From the NCBI GenBank assembly GCA_026874595.1, contig CM049308.1:47811327-47875326 (forward strand): a DNA stretch of 64,000 bases, written 5' to 3'. The translations under genes and the position numbers were made by a program. A model generated the notes under the pieces. That model did not search any database and was not told the origin of the DNA. It saw nothing but the letters and a program-made list of their open reading frames with translations. Below are positions 59,121 to 64,000 of the stretch, piece after piece (the first letter of the stretch is position 1; each line of letters begins with the position of its first letter). The stretch comes from Sipunculus nudus (taxonomy: Eukaryota; Annelida; Sipuncula; Golfingiida; Sipunculidae).

Positions 59121-60000
59121 GAATCATTTGATGAAACTGATAAAGCCATATTACAAATAAACCAGTTCATGTTTATTGTATCCTTCAAAACAGAGTTTTC
59201 AGCCGGCAGCTGGATCCTTATGTTGGGTTGACCTCTGACCTCTCTGCACAGCGTCCATCTGTACCTCTGTTATCACACATAAACCCTCATATCTTAGGAC
59301 CCGTTTGACAAATCAGGCTGAAATTTTGCATGTGCATACATGTCAGATAGAATTCCAGTTGAAATCACAGGTGGCACCACCTACAATTATCTTAAAGCTG
59401 CAGACATCCATGCTAATAACTCAGGACTGGTTTGACATATCAGCCTGAAATTTTGCATGTGTATAGATCTTACATAGCCACCTTTTTGTCTCAGTGGTTT
59501 GACTGATCCGCCTGAATCATTAGCTATACATCAGAGATAGCTTCCTCATTCAAATGAAATGTGCAAACAACAATCAGGTTTACATGCCAGACATCAATGC
59601 TAATATGCAACACATCCCACTCTATTTCCTCTTATACTCAGTCCATACCTCACTTCACCCGTACCATTCTGATTTCGGCAGATACATGTAGAGGCTTGTC
59701 TACTGCCCATATCTGGTTGTATACTGAAACTGATAAAGGTTGATTAAATAAACCAGTTCATGTTTATTGTCCACTGAAACTGTTATATGTTGATTAAATA
59801 AACCACTTCACGTTTATTGCACACTGAAACTGGTAAAGGTTGATTAAATAAACCAGTTCATGTTTATTGTCCACTGAAACTGTTATATGTTGATTAAATA
59901 AACCACTTCACATTTATTGCACACTGAAACTGGTAAAGGTTGATTAAATAAACCAGTTCATGTTTATTGTATACTGAAACTGATAAAGCGTGATAAAAAA
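59121..60000 (+). repeat. 50-bp array with alternating units, split by a family C element
   Basis: Units of 50 bp (GATTAAATAAACCAGTTCAT, GTTTATTGTAT, ACTGAAACTG) at 59717-60000, with one older unit at about 59121-59175. Two unit types alternate (CCAGTTCATG with GGTAAAGGT; CCACTTCAC with GTTATATGT), i.e. a 100-bp higher-order period. Confidence 0.85.
59176..59716 (+). mobile_element. Family C Helitron-like element, short copy, with empty site
   Basis: It starts TTGTATCCTTCAAAACAGAG and ends TTTCGGCAGATACATGTA, CTACTGCCCATAT and CTGG at 59716. Flanks CATGTTTA / TTGTATACTG join to CATGTTTATTGTATACTG, which exists uninterrupted at 59960-59977. The insertion was between A and T without duplication; the 3' CTGG fits CTRR. 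Confidence 0.82.
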
Positions 60001-62262
60001 ACATTAAGCAGTAAATTTTGTTTTGTTAAACTGAGAAAGCTTGATAAAAATTATTAATTAATAAAGCTGTTCCTAATTGTGACACAGTTGTAAACTATTT
60101 GTGTTCACTGTTGAATTACTACTGGCAGGGTGGCTGTTAACAAAGCACAAATTGTAACTGTTGGCCCTAAAGAGAATTTGATACTCCAAGAGGTCCTGGA
60201 AAAAGCTTCCAGGACCTGAATGTAGGTCACTGTGGCCAACATTCTTTGAGACAGGGCTGAAAACTCAGGTTTCAGCACGGGATCATCTCAGGTGGATGCT
60301 GTTCAGATAGACGCCATTGTATCAACTGGAAGCTGTTCATTTGAATGCTATGAAAATGGACGCTGATCATATAGACGCCATCTTATTATAGATGCCATTG
60401 TATGCTGAGCGGGCCCATACTTCCTTCATGAAGACCCCTAAATACAAGCCATGTAACCATATTTTGTTTTGTTTTATATTTTCTTTACTTGTGTATATCG
60501 TGTGAATGAAGATGGACTTAAAGATAAGCCACTGTATTATAGATGCCATTGTTTGCTGAGCAGGCCTATGCACCCTTCATTTAGATGCCTCAGTTGTTAT
60601 GTTTTATATTATATTTTGATAACTTATGTATATTGTTTCCTTAAATTTGAGACCATATTTGATACAACACTTATCAATAACAATGTGATGTTTTAGATCA
60701 TATTTTGTACATCATGTGAATGAAAATAAGCGCTGATCATATAGACATTTTCGTATTATAGATGCCATTGTCTGCAAGCTCCCTTTAGAAAGACACCTAA
60801 TTACAAGTCATACAGTTCACATTTTTAAAAAAAATGTTTTTAGAAAAAAAGACCAAATTTAACCATGTTATGTTTTGGATTATATTTTGTGTTTTGTTGA
60901 ATTTTGTGTGAATGAGTGTGTTTTGTTTCATTTACCAAAAAATTTTGATTTAAATAATGGTCATGTGTAGTTTCAATAAAAGTAATGTAAAGTTAACTGT
61001 ATTTTCCATTGTAAACTATTCTATCATTCCTTAGTATAAAGTGAAGTAAATGAATTTGAAACAATAAGAAGTATGTACAAATAATGAGATTAAGTAGTAA
61101 ACATCAAAGAAACCCTACCCGTTGTTGGGGTATTCAGTTAATTTAATGATTACAGATTATGGGGTTCTAGCTGAGCTTGTACCCGGGACTTGTTTATTGT
61201 TAAAACAACATCATATGATCACTGATCCATGTCTGGTTTCAAATAATTGACTGCTTTTACAGAGCTGCAAAAAATATTGGTTAAATTCCAAAGTGATATT
61301 TGGGGGAAATTTTCAATAAAACCTATAGATTAAATGAGGGTCAAATATATCATACTGAAATTATATATATACTTAAACCTTTTAATTCCAATTATTTAAT
61401 TCCAAATACTTATAATAGTTAAAAACTTGACAAAGCATTATATTTATTAGTATTATACATATAGGAGAATGTATTGATCTTGTTAAATGAAAAATCAATA
61501 ACGAGACTTACATAGCCAAGTACATACTGGGGTCTCATTTATTGATAAAACCACATTATAATCTCTAATTCATGCTATAATAAATTTTGGATTGTTTATA
61601 TGATTAGTTAAACAAATTAATATTTCATATTTCACCACATATACAATTCATACATGAATTACACATCAATATAGGTATTGACATTTCACACTCTTAACTT
61701 ACCCGATATGAATGGATAGACGTCTTGGAAATATAGACGCTGTTCAGATAAATGCTGCATATCATCAGACAGACGCTATTGGATGGAATATATTGAGTGC
61801 CCATTAATAATTACTTTAAAGAATCAGTTCCAAATAAAAGTTAAGCAATTACATATTCACATAAATAGAAAGACTTTTTGGAATGAATGCTTTCAGTTGA
61901 ATGCCTTAATTCCAGATGAACTCTATCTCTACTATAAAAAGTGTACTGCAAAGTGTCTCTCTCTCTCTCACTCTCTCTCTCTCTGGCAATACATAGAGAA
62001 CTGGAACATGATACACAGAAAAGTGGGATCTTTGGGAATCGAGCACATTACCTTCCGATTGCTGATTGCCATTGACCAGAGAGAGAGAGAGAGAGACTAT
62101 GGAAATGGATGCTGTTCAGATAGTGTGGATGGTCGGGCAATATTATTTTTTTTTAGAAGTATATTTCACAGGGAGCCCACTGATTAAGATGTACTTGATA
62201 TTACACTTTCATATATAAGATAACATATATTACATATAGATAAGAAAAATGCATTCATTTTT
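60001..62262. other. Intron 9 non-coding stretch with old repeats
   Basis: 60110-60280 matches family A' body words (ACAAAGCACAAATTGTAACT). 60280-60780 and 61710-62125 hold scattered copies of a motif like GATAGACGCTGTTCAGAT / ATATAGACGCCAT. CT and GA tracts at 61957-61983 and 62080-62096 face each other. An ORF at 61783-62187 spans the tracts and is not credible. No exon resembling the missing PGGHG C-terminus was seen. Confidence 0.45.
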
Positions 62263-64000
62263 AGCTCAGCTGACTATAAGTCATCTGAGCTATAGTCGTG
62301 GTCCATTGTCCGTTGTCCGGGCACGTTTTGAAACCGTTGGACCTACAATTCCAAGATTTTGCATAAAATTAGATGTCCCCAAAATCTCCCACCATACTGA
62401 AAATTGGGTCATAAGGACTTTGTTCCTTCGAGATATTAAGGAAAAACCTCTGTTTTCCATAAAAAAGCGATTGTTACACTTCAAGGCTGCCTAATATCAA
62501 AACCACTGATCTGTTTTTGATCATATTTAGTATTCATATTCTTCCATACATTTTCTATAAACATACAAAAAATTAGATCAGTTTTGGGTATTATTTTGAA
62601 GTTATGGGCCAAAATATAATGCAATTTTTAAAAAACCAGGAAATATATTTACTCACCTAACATGAGAATTGCTGAAGCTAGAGACTTTTTTCAGGAATAT
62701 AATTTTATTTAATCAAGATTCAATTGTTTACCCAAAATTAGATCTGAATTTTGCAAATTTTTCAAGTTATCAGCATAAATAAAAAATCAATACCTTAAAT
62801 TTTGTCCAACTTTGGCAATGGCATGTATTTCCCTGTAAGCACTGTTGATTTAATTTTCACAGCATATATACATAAGGATTTAATCTTTTAAAATCTGAAA
62901 TTTCAAAGGAATTGATTGAAAAAAGTAGCTTTTATTCAAGTGTTCATACACTATGTCAAGTGTTGTTTACATCTAGCCCACCTAGTAGTACAGCCTTCAC
63001 TTGAATAATGTAACCCACCCCAGGCAGCTTGCCTTGGCTCAGCTTGGCCACTACTAGCAGGCTTCCCCTCTGCCCTGCACTCCCCCTCCTCCTCCATGCA
63101 TAAACTAGATGAATGTTATAATTTTCTGTTTTTTTATTTTATTCTTGGCTATGCTACATTTTAGATTTTGTATTGTACCACCAGGGTTACAATGTTAAAG
63201 TGCACATTTAATTGTGTCCACAAAGTGGTGTATTGCTATGAAAGTGTGGATGTTCATCAGATAAGTAATTCCTTACTTCAGAAGAGTAAAAACTTCACCA
63301 GGTGTGAAATTGACTATTAATTCCAGTAATAAATTATAGCTGAGATAGTAATTAGCACAATGATATTGTTTGTCCCTCATTCAACCAACAGTGTGTATAC
63401 TTAATTTGAAAATATGTTTTATTTTATCAAATTTACTGAATCTTTTATTTTATCTCGATGAATAGAATTAAGCATGTACTGAAAACTCGAATGTGCAAAA
63501 CTTTTTAATAGTGATTCAAGGAATAATCTTGTAGATGCCATGTTGTGGCATTATTTTCTTTTAAATTCAGCTTAAACATTTGTGATTTAAAAATAATAAA
63601 ATATATGTGTATGCATAATATGACCCTATATGAGCTTCACTCTGGATATATAATGATTGCAACTTAGAATTCTAATATTTTAACTTATATTTTCAGTTTT
63701 TTTTAATTAAAAATTTATAAAACTTGTAAATAAAAAAATTGATTCAGATAAAAACTTTTAATGGAAAAATTGGATATGCTAAAAAATAGGCTTATATATA
63801 AACTTAAATGCATTATTCCCTTGAAAGTGAAATAAAGGTATTAGTCCATTCTGTCCACTTGCCTGTCCATCTGTAAATTTCATATGCTTCACAGTATCTC
63901 AAAACTTTTACTGTTTTCATGACAGTCTTGTCAGAGTATTAGTTAGCAATCATATATTTGGAACTTTACTATATCCAAGTAGGATGGCCCCTTTCCTCTT
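62263..64000 (+). mobile_element. Family A Helitron-like element, cut by window end
   Basis: Head AGCTCAGCTGACTATAAGTC at 62263, with a shortened GTCC tract, body and the tail type of 4846-8047. The 3' hairpin end is not reached. Confidence 0.78.

Noticed and set aside
61783-62187. 134-codon ORF
   Set aside because: Spans CT and GA tracts; no recognisable domain and no homology to the missing PGGHG C-terminus.
58986-64000. Further exons of the PGGHG-like gene
   Set aside because: No ORF segment with the expected GH65 C-terminal motifs was found; the next exon is presumably beyond the window.

Overview
Organism: eukaryotic, AT-rich nuclear DNA. The window holds one intron-rich animal gene on the + strand, with long introns packed with Helitron-like repeats that carry internal minisatellites. 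This repeat style (head with GTCC-type microsatellite, subterminal inverted repeats, 3' hairpin, central tandem units) is typical of molluscs, especially bivalves. The phylum is an inference; the species is not determined. There are no prokaryotic genes, CRISPR arrays, tRNAs or rRNAs that I can support. | The gene: nine coding exons between 14087 and 58985 join without a frame break (2157 nt, 719 codons; intron phases 2,1,2,1,0,1,1,1,0) into the N-terminal and most of the catalytic part of a glycoside hydrolase family 65 protein. It is the orthologue or a close relative of protein-glucosylgalactosylhydroxylysine glucosidase (PGGHG/ATHL1), which removes glucose from the Glc-Gal-hydroxylysine units of collagen. 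Unlike the human protein as I remember it, this one has about 190 extra N-terminal residues with a predicted membrane anchor, and eight N-glycosylation sequons, suggesting a lumenal or extracellular enzyme. The 3' end of the gene lies beyond position 64000. | Layout: 1-13380 is upstream DNA made mostly of Helitron-like families A and B. 13381-14086 holds an old element and a minisatellite touching the first coding exon. Introns 1-2 (14701-32135) carry elements of families C, E and a three-deep nest of family A, then about 5.2 kb of a 67-bp minisatellite. Intron 3 (32347-38475) starts with a 40-bp array copied from the exon boundary and ends with a 51-bp array of acceptor/donor-like units interrupted by a family A element. 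Introns 4-5 hold an LTR- or promoter-like segment, a reversed family A piece and a family B element. Intron 6 (45123-52221) has a 47-bp donor-like array split by a 5.1-kb long-inverted-repeat element with further insertions inside it. Introns 7-9 hold a 34-bp array, a LINE remnant, families B and C, a small TIR element and a 50-bp array. Family A resumes at 62263 to the window end. | Most informative observations: (i) several transposons have internally visible empty sites, so their termini can be read to the base; (ii) families C, D and E share TT...CTRR ends, insertion between A and T, and a 5' stem-loop whose arms differ but whose core is ACAAAGT or a near variant; (iii) tandem arrays repeatedly begin at or lie next to exon boundaries and multiply splice-site-like sequence.
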